Positions 1 to 10,039 are shown, counted from the first letter of the stretch. The stretch is DNA of 50,231 nucleotides from Candidatus Aminicenantota bacterium (GCA_027031485.1 JALVQI010000022.1:1-50231); one strand, 5' to 3'. Program-made: numbers and translations. Notes: generated by a model not told the origin, from the sequence alone.

Positions 1-378
1 GAATCCGGATGTGTGGCATGGATGTTTCATAGAAAAGGATTTCTGGTTTTCGAAAAGGATAAAATTGATGAAGAAAAACTCATGGAAGTAGCAATAAATG
101 CCGGGGCAGAGGACATACAGGAGGAAGAATCAACACTTACAGTTTATACCGCTCCGGAAGATTTTGAGAATGTGTTTAATGCGATAAAGGAATCAGGTAT
201 TCCCTATGAAGAAGCAAAGATAGGGCTTATTCCTCAAACATATGTCAAATTAAGTGGAAAACAGGCCACCCAGATGTTAAAATTAATGGAGGTCTTAGAA
301 GAGCATGATGATATTCAAAATGTATGGGCGAATTTTGACATAAGTGATGAGGAGATAGAAAAATTTGCCGGCAATTAG
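1..378 (+). CDS. yebC: YebC/PmpR family transcriptional regulator, 3' part (truncated by window start)
   Basis: Frame is open from base 1 (ESGCVAWMFHRKG...); YebC C-terminal motifs AWMFHRKG, YEEAKIGLIPQTYV, LEEHDDIQNVWANFDI. Confidence 0.93.
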   Translation, partial: ESGCVAWMFHRKGFLVFEKDKIDEEKLMEVAINAGAEDIQEEESTLTVYTAPEDFENVFNAIKESGIPYEEAKIGLIPQTYVKLSGKQATQMLKLMEVLEEHDDIQNVWANFDISDEEIEKFAGN

Positions 379-838
379 TGTTTTAGGCATAGATCCCGGA
401 TTAAACAAAACCGGCTATGCAATAGTAAGAAAAGAGGGGGAAGGAGAATATATCTTAGTGAAAAGCGGAGTTTTTCATTCAAAAAGCAAAAACTTTGAAG
501 ACAAGATTTTTGAAATAAGCGGTAAAATAGAAAAATTAATAGAGGAAAATTTTTTGTCGCTTTTGGTGATAGAGGACATCTTTAGAGGATTAAATATAAA
601 AAGCGCTTTAAAATCAGCCCATCTTAAGGGAGCAATTATCTTTCTTTCAAAGAAATATGGATTGGATGTTAAGGTTGTTGCTCCCACGGAAGTTAAAATA
701 ACAATAACCGGTTATGGCAGAGCAGATAAAGAACAAATAAAAAGAAATCTCCGAAACTTCATCGGGAATTTACCGGAAGACCTTAAAGAGGATGAATCCG
801 ATGCCATAGCGATAGCAATATCCTCGTTTTTTTTGTAA
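365..838 (+). CDS. ruvC: Crossover junction endodeoxyribonuclease RuvC (TTG start, overlaps yebC by 14 bp)
   Basis: LGIDPGLNKTGYAI and LVIEDIF...KSALKSAHLKGAI, VKVVAPTEVKITITGYGRADKEQI, DESDAIAIAI are classic RuvC motifs. Confidence 0.93.
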   Translation: MPAISVLGIDPGLNKTGYAIVRKEGEGEYILVKSGVFHSKSKNFEDKIFEISGKIEKLIEENFLSLLVIEDIFRGLNIKSALKSAHLKGAIIFLSKKYGLDVKVVAPTEVKITITGYGRADKEQIKRNLRNFIGNLPEDLKEDESDAIAIAISSFFL

Positions 839-1110
839 ACAAATTATCCGTACAGTTCTGGAAAAATTGGATATGAAATAGCAAAGGATATCAATAAAAT
901 CCGGGAAACAGGGAAGAAAGAAATTTAATCTTTTCCAATACATCAAAACCGCATAATCCAGATATTCTTGCGAAAGTGACACAGAGTTGAAATTTGTAGG
1001 GTGGATGAAAGCTGATATTATTGTCAGGGTTTTACCGATTTTATCTCTCCGTGGAGAGCATGCAAAAGACAGCAAAATCCCTCTTATGATGTGAAGGAAT
1101 ATGGAGTTGG
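839..1110 (+). pseudogene. Probable decayed coaBC (phosphopantothenoylcysteine synthetase domain) remnant
   Basis: Collinear pieces in three frames: TNYPYSSGKIGYEIAK (839-), NPDILAKV (955-), DTELKFVGWMKAD (about 978-), resembling CoaB motifs ITNxSSGKMGYEIA, TPDILA and FVGFAAET; interrupted by stops and frameshifts. Confidence 0.4.
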
Positions 1111-1132
1111 TTTAACCTTTATATTCTTTTAA

Positions 1133-1915
1133 TCAAAATTCTATGTCCAGAACTATTGGACAGTGATCAGACCCGTAAACATCAGAAAGGATATATGAAT
1201 CTTTCACATTATCTATTAAATCCTCGGAAACAAAAAAATAATCTATTCTCCATCCGATGTTTTTTTCCCTTGCTTTAAATCTGTATGTCCACCATGTATA
1301 TTGTTCTGGTTCCTTATGGAAATACCTGAATGTATCAATATAGCCATGGCTGATAAATTTATCAATCCATTCCCTTTCAATCGGTAAAAAACCTGACCTG
1401 TTTTCATTTGCTTTCGGATTTGCCAGATCAATCTCTTTGTGAGCTGTATTATAATCACCTGTTATTATTAATTTTTTACCCTTTGAGCGAAGAAAATCAA
1501 AATACTCAAGGGCGGCATCATAAAAGTCTAATTTGTACTTTAGCCTTTCTTCACTCATCTGTCCGTTCGGAAAATAGATGTTAAAAAAGGTAAACTCCCT
1601 GTATTCAAGCTCAATAACCCTTCCCTCTTTTGATAGGATTTCACTCTCGAATTTCTTTTTTGAGGATATTGGTTCAAACCCTTTTTTAACAAAAACAGCT
1701 GTTCCGCTGTATCCTTTTCTTTCGGCAAAATTCCAGATTGTCGAATAGTCTTTTTCCAACAATATTAGTTCTCCGGGAATTTGGTTTTCCTGAAGCTTAA
1801 TTTCCTGAATCCCCAGAACATCAGGCTTATATTCATTCATAAAATCAATAAATCCGTTTCTTATCGCAGCTCGCAATCCGTTTACATTCCAGCTAAATAA
1901 AAGATATCTTTTCAT
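1133..1915 (-). CDS. xth: Exodeoxyribonuclease III (AP endonuclease family)
   Basis: SWNVNGLRAAIRNGF, LGIQEIKLQ, GDYNTAHKEIDLANPK, GSDHCPIVLDI motifs. Confidence 0.95.
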   Translation of the reverse strand: MKRYLLFSWNVNGLRAAIRNGFIDFMNEYKPDVLGIQEIKLQENQIPGELILLEKDYSTIWNFAERKGYSGTAVFVKKGFEPISSKKKFESEILSKEGRVIELEYREFTFFNIYFPNGQMSEERLKYKLDFYDAALEYFDFLRSKGKKLIITGDYNTAHKEIDLANPKANENRSGFLPIEREWIDKFISHGYIDTFRYFHKEPEQYTWWTYRFKAREKNIGWRIDYFFVSEDLIDNVKDSYILSDVYGSDHCPIVLDIEF

Positions 1916-2650
1916 TTAAATACTATACATTAAACCAAACATAACTTTAAAGGATTGTAAGGGGACAATAAAATTATCTCTTTCCTCCTTCTCGATTTTA
2001 AAATTCCCGTAAACATATTTTAAAACCAACCCCAGTTTCAACCCTTTGTAAATCTTTTTGTACAAATCCATCCCGGCATTAATACCAACCGTATGAAAAT
2101 GTTTATCAAAAAAATAGGTGCTTTTAAGCTTTACAAACTTATGATTTTTTGTCTCAAAAACTGTAATATCTTTTAAAAAGGTAGGAGTTCCATGAAAAAC
2201 AGTTATTCCTATGAATGTTTCTCCGACTATTTGTTTGTTGTTCACATATTTGTGTTTAAATCCGATTGAGGTTTCAAATATATTGAATCTGATATTATCT
2301 TCAACTTCAAGTGTTCTCAAAATATTCGGGGATTTTGGATTGGGGTATTTACCCACATACCTGGCGCTATAATCCTTATTGGTAGTGTCGTAAGAAATAT
2401 AGATTCCTGATTTATTAAAAAAATAGTATCCGATTCTCATCCCGTAAGTCGTTGATATGGTATCATGATACTTATTTTCAATTGTGTAAAGATACGGCAT
2501 TTTTAAATAAGGTTCGCTCCAGGTATCACTCAAGTTTGGTTGAAAAGGTAAAAACATCCCTCCGTATACACTCAAAGACAAACCTTTTACGTTAGCGAGC
2601 ACAGAAGAACTCAAACAAAAACCCAAAACCAATATAAAAACTTTTTTCAT
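1916..2650 (-). CDS. Hypothetical exported outer-membrane beta-barrel-like protein
   Basis: N-terminal signal peptide MKKVFILVLGFCLSSSVLA; alternating aromatic/beta-rich sequence; terminal aromatic-rich strand. Confidence 0.6.
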   Translation of the reverse strand: MKKVFILVLGFCLSSSVLANVKGLSLSVYGGMFLPFQPNLSDTWSEPYLKMPYLYTIENKYHDTISTTYGMRIGYYFFNKSGIYISYDTTNKDYSARYVGKYPNPKSPNILRTLEVEDNIRFNIFETSIGFKHKYVNNKQIVGETFIGITVFHGTPTFLKDITVFETKNHKFVKLKSTYFFDKHFHTVGINAGMDLYKKIYKGLKLGLVLKYVYGNFKIEKEERDNFIVPLQSFKVMFGLMYSI

Positions 2651-2662
2651 ACTTTCTCCTTT

Positions 2663-4093
2663 TTAAATAGCTCTCTTCTTACTATCCTGTGTTAATAAAG
2701 ATACGATTGTAGCAAGCCCTATCGCAACAAAAAAAGTCACAGCTCTTGCAGTTATTGTTTTTTCAAGCCCGGAGACAATCCATATTACGGTGGTCAAAAG
2801 TCCGGCTACAAGTGATGTAATAACTCCCTTTGAATTAAATTTGTCCCAGTAAAATGACAGTAAAATGGCAGGTGCAAAGGAACATCCGATTCCTGCCCAT
2901 GCATAACTTACTATTGTATAAATCAGTTTCGAAGTTGTTAAAGACAGAATCAGAGCCAAAATTCCTATGCTTAAAGTTGCAATTCTTGAAATTGTGAGCA
3001 ATTTTTTATCACTCACCTCTCCTTTTTTGATTATCCCGCTATATACATCCTGACTTACAGATGATGCTGCAACAAGAAGCATGCTTTCTGCAGTTGAAAT
3101 CATTGCTGCTACAGCACCGGCAAGTAAAATCGCCGCTAACCATCCGGGGAATAAATGGGTAAGAACATGGGGTAAAATCATTTCACTATCGGGAACAGCT
3201 TTGGGGCCAAACAAAATCAGAGCCCCTACGCCAATTATAAATGCTCCCGTGTAAGCTAAAACCGTCCAGGTAACAGCGATATTTCTTCCCAATTTGACAT
3301 TTTTATCATCTTTCATTCCCATAAATCTCGCATTTAATTGTGGTTGTCCTCCCAGATATCCGAAAAACCATGCTAAATTGTTAAAAATCAAAACCCCTGC
3401 TGCAAAGCCTGTTGCGGCACCCGTTAATGATGTATAACCGGGAGGAGCTGCGGCAAAGGCCTGTGATAAATTTATATGGCTTGAAAAGATTTTAATTAAA
3501 ATAATTATTGGTGTAATAACAAGCGTCATAATCATTAATATTGATTGGAAGGTATCAACGGCAACAACGCTGACAAATCCTCCGACAGTTGCATAAATAA
3601 GGATAACTACAGCTGCAATTATTTGACCTTTGACAGGATCAAGCCCGAAGGTTTGAAATATGGTCTTACCGGCGCCTGCAAATTGAGCTCCTACATAAAA
3701 GATAAAAAAGAAAACAATTATCAATGTAGAAAGAACTCTTATAGTGTTTGCTTTTTCCGGGAATTTTGCCGAAAAATATTCAGGCATTGTCAGTGCATTG
3801 TACTTTTCAGCTTCTGCTCTGAATTTTTTTGCAAGAACCACCCAGGCTGTTGTTATTCCGGAAAGACATCCTATGGCTATCCATATTCCTGAAAATCCAT
3901 TTGCATAAATAAAGCCTGTTAATCCTAAAAGAAGCCAGGCTGATTCTCCCGTGGCTCTTTCGGAAAGAGCTAACATCCACCCGGGAAGCTTTGAGCCTCC
4001 TAAAACAAAATCCGATTGTGTTTTTGTTTTTTGAGCCTGCCAGAGGCCAAGTCCGATAGTGAATATAAGATACCCTACAAAAACTGTTATCAT
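2663..4093 (-). CDS. putP: Sodium:solute symporter, PutP-like (SSS family)
   Basis: GGSKLPGWMLALSERATGESAWLLLGLTG, PEYFSAKFP, GGFVSVVAVDTFQ, NARFMGMKDD, AESMLLVAASSVSQDVY. Confidence 0.85.
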   Translation of the reverse strand: MITVFVGYLIFTIGLGLWQAQKTKTQSDFVLGGSKLPGWMLALSERATGESAWLLLGLTGFIYANGFSGIWIAIGCLSGITTAWVVLAKKFRAEAEKYNALTMPEYFSAKFPEKANTIRVLSTLIIVFFFIFYVGAQFAGAGKTIFQTFGLDPVKGQIIAAVVILIYATVGGFVSVVAVDTFQSILMIMTLVITPIIILIKIFSSHINLSQAFAAAPPGYTSLTGAATGFAAGVLIFNNLAWFFGYLGGQPQLNARFMGMKDDKNVKLGRNIAVTWTVLAYTGAFIIGVGALILFGPKAVPDSEMILPHVLTHLFPGWLAAILLAGAVAAMISTAESMLLVAASSVSQDVYSGIIKKGEVSDKKLLTISRIATLSIGILALILSLTTSKLIYTIVSYAWAGIGCSFAPAILLSFYWDKFNSKGVITSLVAGLLTTVIWIVSGLEKTITARAVTFFVAIGLATIVSLLTQDSKKRAI

Positions 4094-4194
4094 CTCTCAA
4101 CCTCCTATCTTTATAAATTATTTTAATAAAAAAGTGTGTGACATGCAAGAAACTTAAAGTTATTAAGCATTTAAAAAACAGAAACATTAAATTT

Positions 4195-6201
4195 TTAGTT
4201 ATTAAGCTTTTTTATTAACCTTTTTAAAAACGGCTGGTGAGGATTAATTTTTAAAGATTTTCTAAAGTAAAATAGTGCTTTGTCCATTTGAACCAATTTA
4301 TTTAAATAAAAGACTCCAATCGCTTTTAATATAATGTAATTATTTCTATTGTTTTCATATATCTTTTTTATAATGCTCTCACCTTTCTCCTTTTCCTCTC
4401 CTCTGAAATAAATCTCTGCGATGGAAAAAAGTTCTGAAATTGAATATTCTTTATCTTTATGATTTTCAATCAGATTAATTGCTTTTTTATAATTTCCGCA
4501 TTTTGAATAATATTTTATCAGTTCTATTTCAGGTTGTGCATCTAATTTTTCCCTTAATAGCATTAGATTGTATATATTTATATTTTCCCTTTTTGCTAAT
4601 GTTTCAGCTTCCTTCCATTTATCAAAGCATATGTAGAGATTATAAAGTTTGTTTAAAAAATAACCTTTTTCGGAAAAAATACTTAGAGCTTTTTTAGCAA
4701 TTTTTTCCGCTTTTAAAAAATTACCTCTATACTTTGCTATATTAAATTTTATAGTGTAAATATCTTTTAAGCTTGGAAGTTCAACTCTTAATTTCTTCAC
4801 ACTGTCCAACCATTTCAATGCTTTATCATAATTGCATCTTTTCAACTCAATATTGGCATAAAGGATCCCTGTAAGCACCGCTGTAAATTCTTCCATTTTC
4901 AATTTCAAAGTCCTTTTTAAATAGGTTTCAGCCTCAATGTAGTTTGATTTAAGCAAAAGAGCTCTTGAATACTCTGCGTTTACAAAAGCTACGTTTGGCT
5001 GTTTTTTAACAATCTTCCCCCAGAATAAAACTTCGCTTTTATAAAAATATGAATTAAATATCACTGAAATACTGAAAATAATTACTATAAAAAGTACTAT
5101 CCACCCCCATGTCTTCTTTCTTAGTTTAAAGATAAAGAGAATAAGAATCCATAATATTCCTAAAAAAGGAATAATCATATATCTGGTTGATAGTGAGTAA
5201 GGGAAAAGATTGGAGAAAACAAAAACAAGATAGAGGGGGAAAAACACCAGTAAGAAAAGCAAAGGGACCATAAACTCTCTCTTTGATCTAATGGATAAAA
5301 GGATAAGAAAAGAAAAAAGGATAAGGAAAAGTATCCCCCATATAAAATAACCGACTTTTAGAACGCTCTCCGCTGAAACAAACATAATAAAATTCAGGGG
5401 TAAAATCATTGATTTAAAATAATAACCTATGGAACCCAGTAATAAGAGCAAATTTTTTACAAACGGATGAAATAAAGAAAATTTTACTCCTCCGACTCCA
5501 TTGACTTTAAATTTAACAAAAAAGAAAAAAAGTGTTGAAAGTATTATGGAGGATAAATAAAAAAAATGAATTTTCCTTTTTCTAACATAATTATACAAAA
5601 TAAAAAAGGGTAAGAAAAAAACAAAAGCTTCCTTTGAAAAAAGACCTGAAATAAAAAAAAGTATGGAAAAAACCGCATCCCTTTTTCTATTATTTTTTAT
5701 ATAGTATTCGAAGAATAGTAAGGAAAGAAAACCCCATAATAACATCAGAAGATCACAGCGCCCGACAATCCAGACAATATTATCTATATGCAAAGGATAA
5801 ACTGCAAAAAGCAATACAAATATTTCGGCGAAGAAGTCGTCTTTTCTGTGTTCCTTTAAGAAAAGAAAGAGAGGGATTAAAGAGAGATAAAATATTATAA
5901 GATTAACAATTCTAAAAGAAGAAGGATTTTCTCCAAAGAATTTTTTATTCAAAGCCAAAGTCATTATCGTAAATGGTCTGTAATAATCGTTTGCGCCTTT
6001 GTTAAAACCTGCACTCTGCCAATAACCATATTCAAAAGCTTTAAATGGGGATATCTTCTTATTGAGAAAAATATTGTTTGAAATCTGAATTTTTGAATCC
6101 CATATATAATCATAATTAAAAGTCCTGAAGTATAATGAGAAAAGAATAACAAACAGAATTAAGAAAAATAATATTAATCTTTTTTTCGCCACCTTATTCA
6201 T
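4195..6201 (-). CDS. Multi-pass membrane glycosyltransferase (GT-C/TMTC-like) with C-terminal TPR repeats
   Basis: NYDYIWDSKIQISNN...YYRPFTIMTLALN resembles the TMTC-type N-terminus (DD/YRP motifs); many TM helices then TPR-like helices. Confidence 0.65.
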   Translation of the reverse strand: MNKVAKKRLILFFLILFVILFSLYFRTFNYDYIWDSKIQISNNIFLNKKISPFKAFEYGYWQSAGFNKGANDYYRPFTIMTLALNKKFFGENPSSFRIVNLIIFYLSLIPLFLFLKEHRKDDFFAEIFVLLFAVYPLHIDNIVWIVGRCDLLMLLWGFLSLLFFEYYIKNNRKRDAVFSILFFISGLFSKEAFVFFLPFFILYNYVRKRKIHFFYLSSIILSTLFFFFVKFKVNGVGGVKFSLFHPFVKNLLLLLGSIGYYFKSMILPLNFIMFVSAESVLKVGYFIWGILFLILFSFLILLSIRSKREFMVPLLFLLVFFPLYLVFVFSNLFPYSLSTRYMIIPFLGILWILILFIFKLRKKTWGWIVLFIVIIFSISVIFNSYFYKSEVLFWGKIVKKQPNVAFVNAEYSRALLLKSNYIEAETYLKRTLKLKMEEFTAVLTGILYANIELKRCNYDKALKWLDSVKKLRVELPSLKDIYTIKFNIAKYRGNFLKAEKIAKKALSIFSEKGYFLNKLYNLYICFDKWKEAETLAKRENINIYNLMLLREKLDAQPEIELIKYYSKCGNYKKAINLIENHKDKEYSISELFSIAEIYFRGEEKEKGESIIKKIYENNRNNYIILKAIGVFYLNKLVQMDKALFYFRKSLKINPHQPFLKRLIKKLNN

Positions 6202-7951
6202 TAAATTTACCTATGATTATTTTTTCATATAAAGAACTGCTTTTAAATTTATAGTTAATTCTTTCCACTGAAATTTTCTTAATAACCTTAGCTATTAAAC
6301 TACTTTTATGGTATCTTTTCTCAAGAAAATAAACAACCTTTAAATTCATAAGTGCATCCATGTAAAAGGGTTCAATTGAGAGGGCTTCTAATATTTTAAA
6401 TCGAGCTTCATTAATTCTATTTGATTTCAGATATACTTTTCCCAAATGCAAAATCGCGATTGGATTTGCCGGATCTATCTTAACCCATTTCTTAGCATAA
6501 TAGATGGCTTTTTCATTTATAAATTTATTTTCACCGGTCTGATTATTTAAAAAATTATAAAAAGAAAAGGCTAAAATGGAATAAACCTCTTTCAATCTTT
6601 TATTTTGAATAAGAGCATTTTTCCCTATAATTTCAAGATAGTACAAATTTTTAATTGTAGGCTCTTCTTTCAGTTTTTCAAATGTTCTATTGAATTCAAT
6701 ATAGTTAACTCTATAATCAAAGGGTATGACTTTTTTCGCTGTATTTAACTTACCGGAATGTATGAGAATATCATTCAGATAAACAGGGATTGAAAAAAAA
6801 ATGAAATAAATCAAAAGAAAGGAGGTTATTAAATCTTTTCTTAAATACCTTTTTTCTGTGTGTTTTTTATAATCTTTTATTACTATTAAAGCCGGCAGGA
6901 GAAAAACATAGCTCAATGAAAAATTTTGAATTAATGAAAAAACGAAAAAAACAAGTAAAAGGTACCTGTTTTCATAATCCCTCTTTTTAAATGTTTTATA
7001 TAGAAAGAATAATAAATATAAGGAGACAATTAAGCCGATGATTCCGTATTCCGTAAAAAGCTTTATGAAAAGATTGTGTTCAAACCTGACTCTTTTAAAA
7101 TTATATACATTCAATTTTATCTTATTATTAAGATATTCTCCATAAAATTCAAGATTATCATTAATTTTTATCTTTTTTACGATTTTATATTGATCCGAAT
7201 AAAAGTTAAAATTAAATCCTCCCACTCCGAATGGCAAATTTTTTATCCCTGTCAATAAGGCGGTTTTCCAGATTTTAATTCTACTGCCGAAAAATGGTTC
7301 GTTTTTTACTGATTTATAAAAAAGCGGACTGAATATTAAGATTATCACAAAAATTATAGTGAAGGTATTTTTTTTATTCAGTTTGGTTTCGGAAAATAAA
7401 AAGTAAGTAATAAAGATAATAGCTGCAACAAAAGCTGTTTTGGAAAAGGTCAAAATAATTGAAAATAGGAAAATAAGAAAAAGAGCTCTGTTTTTTCTAA
7501 AAAATATAAGTCCCGAGATAAAAAGTAAGCCTAAGATTGAATTGTTTTTATATATAAAGGATAATTCTTTTTGATGTTTTATTAGTGAATAAGGAATAGC
7601 AATGAATGGCAGAATCAAAATAAGAAGTTTCAAAGATTTTAACTCAACAGAAGCAATATTGAAAAGAATTAAAAAGAGAATGAGTGATAAAAAAAGAAAA
7701 GGAGGGAATTTGGGATTGTAAAAAAACAGGAGTATGGAAAAAAGTGTAAAAATTGTTAATAAAAACAAATGAGTTTTATAATTAATGGCTCTTTCTTCTC
7801 TGCTTAATATTTGACCGACTGTTTTTATCCCTAAAATCATATCTATGAGAAAAATATAGTGATAGGAAGGTAAAAAATATAAGAATATCACTGTAAACCA
7901 AAGAAGAAGATCAAGATAATCTTTTTTCTTGAAGTTAGCTATTTCAATCAT
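6194..7951 (-). CDS. O-antigen ligase/polymerase (Wzy_C-like) membrane protein with TPR C-terminus
   Basis: About 12 hydrophobic segments; GVGGFNFNFY and FEHNLFIKLFTEYGIIGLIV motifs; TPR-like tail LHLGKVYLKSNRINEARFKILEALSIEP; 8-bp overlap with the next gene. Confidence 0.7.
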   Translation of the reverse strand: MIEIANFKKKDYLDLLLWFTVIFLYFLPSYHYIFLIDMILGIKTVGQILSREERAINYKTHLFLLTIFTLFSILLFFYNPKFPPFLFLSLILFLILFNIASVELKSLKLLILILPFIAIPYSLIKHQKELSFIYKNNSILGLLFISGLIFFRKNRALFLIFLFSIILTFSKTAFVAAIIFITYFLFSETKLNKKNTFTIIFVIILIFSPLFYKSVKNEPFFGSRIKIWKTALLTGIKNLPFGVGGFNFNFYSDQYKIVKKIKINDNLEFYGEYLNNKIKLNVYNFKRVRFEHNLFIKLFTEYGIIGLIVSLYLLFFLYKTFKKRDYENRYLLLVFFVFSLIQNFSLSYVFLLPALIVIKDYKKHTEKRYLRKDLITSFLLIYFIFFSIPVYLNDILIHSGKLNTAKKVIPFDYRVNYIEFNRTFEKLKEEPTIKNLYYLEIIGKNALIQNKRLKEVYSILAFSFYNFLNNQTGENKFINEKAIYYAKKWVKIDPANPIAILHLGKVYLKSNRINEARFKILEALSIEPFYMDALMNLKVVYFLEKRYHKSSLIAKVIKKISVERINYKFKSSSLYEKIIIGKFNE

Positions 7952-9545
7952 CTTTTCTCTGTTTTTTCTTCATATTTTACAAAGTAATGATTATTTTTAT
8001 ACTTAATTTTAACATAATTAATTGTTGAAAGAATTTCATAAATATCTCCCTTTTGCTCTGCTATTACCAATCTTAATTTGTGTGTCGTTAATGATATGGG
8101 ATCCATACTTTCAAGTTCCTTAAAAGCAGCTTCGGCTTTTTTTCTTTTCCCTTTGCTTAAATAATAGGAAATGATAATTGTTTTCGCAGTCGGGTTAAAT
8201 GAAATTATTTCTGATGCTTTTAAGGCATAGTTAAAGCTCTTTTCCTTATCAACATTCCAGAAAAGTTTGGCATTTCGTGCTTTATAATCAGAATAAAACA
8301 CAGGGATGGAAAGCAACAGAATAACAGCTATCATTAGTTTACCTTTTTTATTCAGCTCCTTTTTACTTATTCCGGAATTTTTAACAAGAAATCCCATTAT
8401 AAAGGAAAAAAGTATACCAATAGAAGGAAAATACACTCCTATGTCTATCAAATTGTAAGATATCAACACGAAAAGGGATGAGATCAAGGCAATATTCAAA
8501 GGTGTTTTTTCTATTTTCTTTAAAAGTTTGATAAGAGATATCGTTAAAATAATTAAAAATAAAATCCCTACGGACCCCAACTCTGCTATCACCTGCAATA
8601 TAAAGTTGTGTGCATATTTGGAATGCGGTTCTGAATAAAGGGAGAAAAAATTTGAATATGGTCCGAAATTACCCGGCCCCACTCCATAAAAAGGGGAACT
8701 CAGAAATTCTTTAATAGCTACTATCCAGTGAAAACTCCTGAGACGAAGAGGAGTTAAACTCAATAAATCCTGACCTCTAAAAAAAGAAATTAAGGAGCCA
8801 ATTGAAAGTACTATGAAAAAGAGTGAGACACTGATGATCTCCCTGATTTTTTTATCCATTGGAAGATATAAAAAAAGTGCAATGAAAATGGCTGTGAAAC
8901 CTATCAAAATTCCGAATGATTTGCTCAAAATTAAAGCAAGTAAAACGATAATTGTCAAGGGAACAGAAATACTGTATTTTACTTTCTTTTTGTAGATAAA
9001 ATAAATGAAAACGGGAAATATCGCCAGAACAAAGAAAGAAAACTCTGTTGGTAGAGGAAAAAAGGATTTCAGCCTGTGGTATTTAACTTGATTCCAGAAA
9101 ACCGAGCCAAAATTAATATCCTTTTCTGCCAATTTTTTTAGGTATTTAACATTTTTTGGAAAAATAAAAAACATATGAAAAAGAGAGAAAAATATGTGAA
9201 AAAATAGGACAGAAAGCAGTGATTTTAGTAAAAAATCCTCATTTATGTCAAAAGATATGAAAATAATTGACAATATGAAAATAAGAATAAAATAAAAGAG
9301 AAAATAAATCGGTTGAAATACGGGTTTATATATGAATATAAAAGGAATTAATGGGATAAAAAAAAAATAGTGCCTGATTCAGGAATTTTGATCTCTTTTT
9401 TATAAAACAAGAAAAGAATTAAAATTAAAACAGTTGAGATTAACAATTCCTCATATAATTCCAGTGTGAAAAAAAGAGGAAAGATATAAAGACTAAAAAA
9501 AAAGAGGGAAAGGATAAACCTTTCCCTCTTCATATTTTTCAGCAT
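7948..9545 (-). CDS. O-antigen ligase/polymerase (Wzy_C-like), N-terminal 65 codons (9348-9545) separated from the rest (7948-9273 ORF) by a frame change at a 10-nt homopolymer
   Basis: ORF MLKNMKRERFILSLFFF...PESGTIFFLSH* stops just after poly-T; the -1 frame continues without a stop (..FFFIPLIPFIFIYKPVFQPIYFLFYF..) into the 441-aa ORF with GVGPGNFGPYSN...HNFILQVIAELGSVGIL motifs. Confidence 0.7.
9358..9367. repeat. Homopolymer A10 (T10 in coding strand) inside the O-antigen ligase gene
   Basis: Counted directly: GGGAT-AAAAAAAAAA-TAG. Confidence 0.95.
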
Positions 9546-9548
9546 AGA

Positions 9549-10001
9549 TTAATGTTGTCTTGGTGCGTATGTGAATGATCCACTTGAATAAACAAGGTCT
9601 CTTCTGAAATCGTCTTTGGATGTGGGAGGATCATAAAGAGTTCCCTGTCCATCATGCCAATCAAAGACAGTGTCTTTACCAGAAGAACCAACTGAATACT
9701 CATCTGCGGTTGCTTTGTAATGATAAGCATGGTTCCATTGATCTGTTTCAGCATATTTCTTTGTGTAAAAAGGCTGTAAATAGGTTCTAATTGCAGTCGC
9801 ACTGGATCCCTGAACAGCGATACCCCAGTCACTCATATAATTATCAACTGCCATTCCGATGTTTCTCATATCTTCCATTGTTGATTTAAGTTTTGCTTTC
9901 TGAATTGCAGTTAATAGGTTGGGGGTCATAATCATGGCAAGAATAGCAATGATAGCGACAACGATCATCAACTCAATAAGTGAAAATCCTTTTTTTCTCA
10001 T
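9549..10001 (-). CDS. Type IV pilin / GspG-like major pilin
   Basis: Prepilin leader MRKKG|FSLIELMIVVAIIAILAMIMTPNL with Glu5; C-terminal DQWNHAYHYKAT..EYSVGSSGKD pseudopilin-like region. Confidence 0.9.
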   Translation of the reverse strand: MRKKGFSLIELMIVVAIIAILAMIMTPNLLTAIQKAKLKSTMEDMRNIGMAVDNYMSDWGIAVQGSSATAIRTYLQPFYTKKYAETDQWNHAYHYKATADEYSVGSSGKDTVFDWHDGQGTLYDPPTSKDDFRRDLVYSSGSFTYAPRQH

Positions 10002-10039
10002 AAAATACCTCCTTAAATATTTTTTAGATAAAAATATAC

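Noticed and set aside
1045-1058. CTCTCC-GT-GGAGAG mini-hairpin as a functional terminator
   Set aside because: Loop of 2 nt and no U-tract; probably incidental within decayed sequence.
770-1075. Minus-strand ORF of 101 aa between ruvC and xth
   Set aside because: Antisense to the ruvC end and the coaBC-like remnant; no RBS or family-like sequence.
3545-4187. ORFs 3545..3892 (+) and 3807..4187 (-) overlapping the PutP-like gene
   Set aside because: Shadow ORFs in a clearly coding symporter; Cys/Tyr/His-rich or low-complexity products with no domain signature.
9539-9832. 97-aa minus ORF overlapping the pilin
   Set aside because: Alternate frame of the pilin gene, which has a clear prepilin signature.
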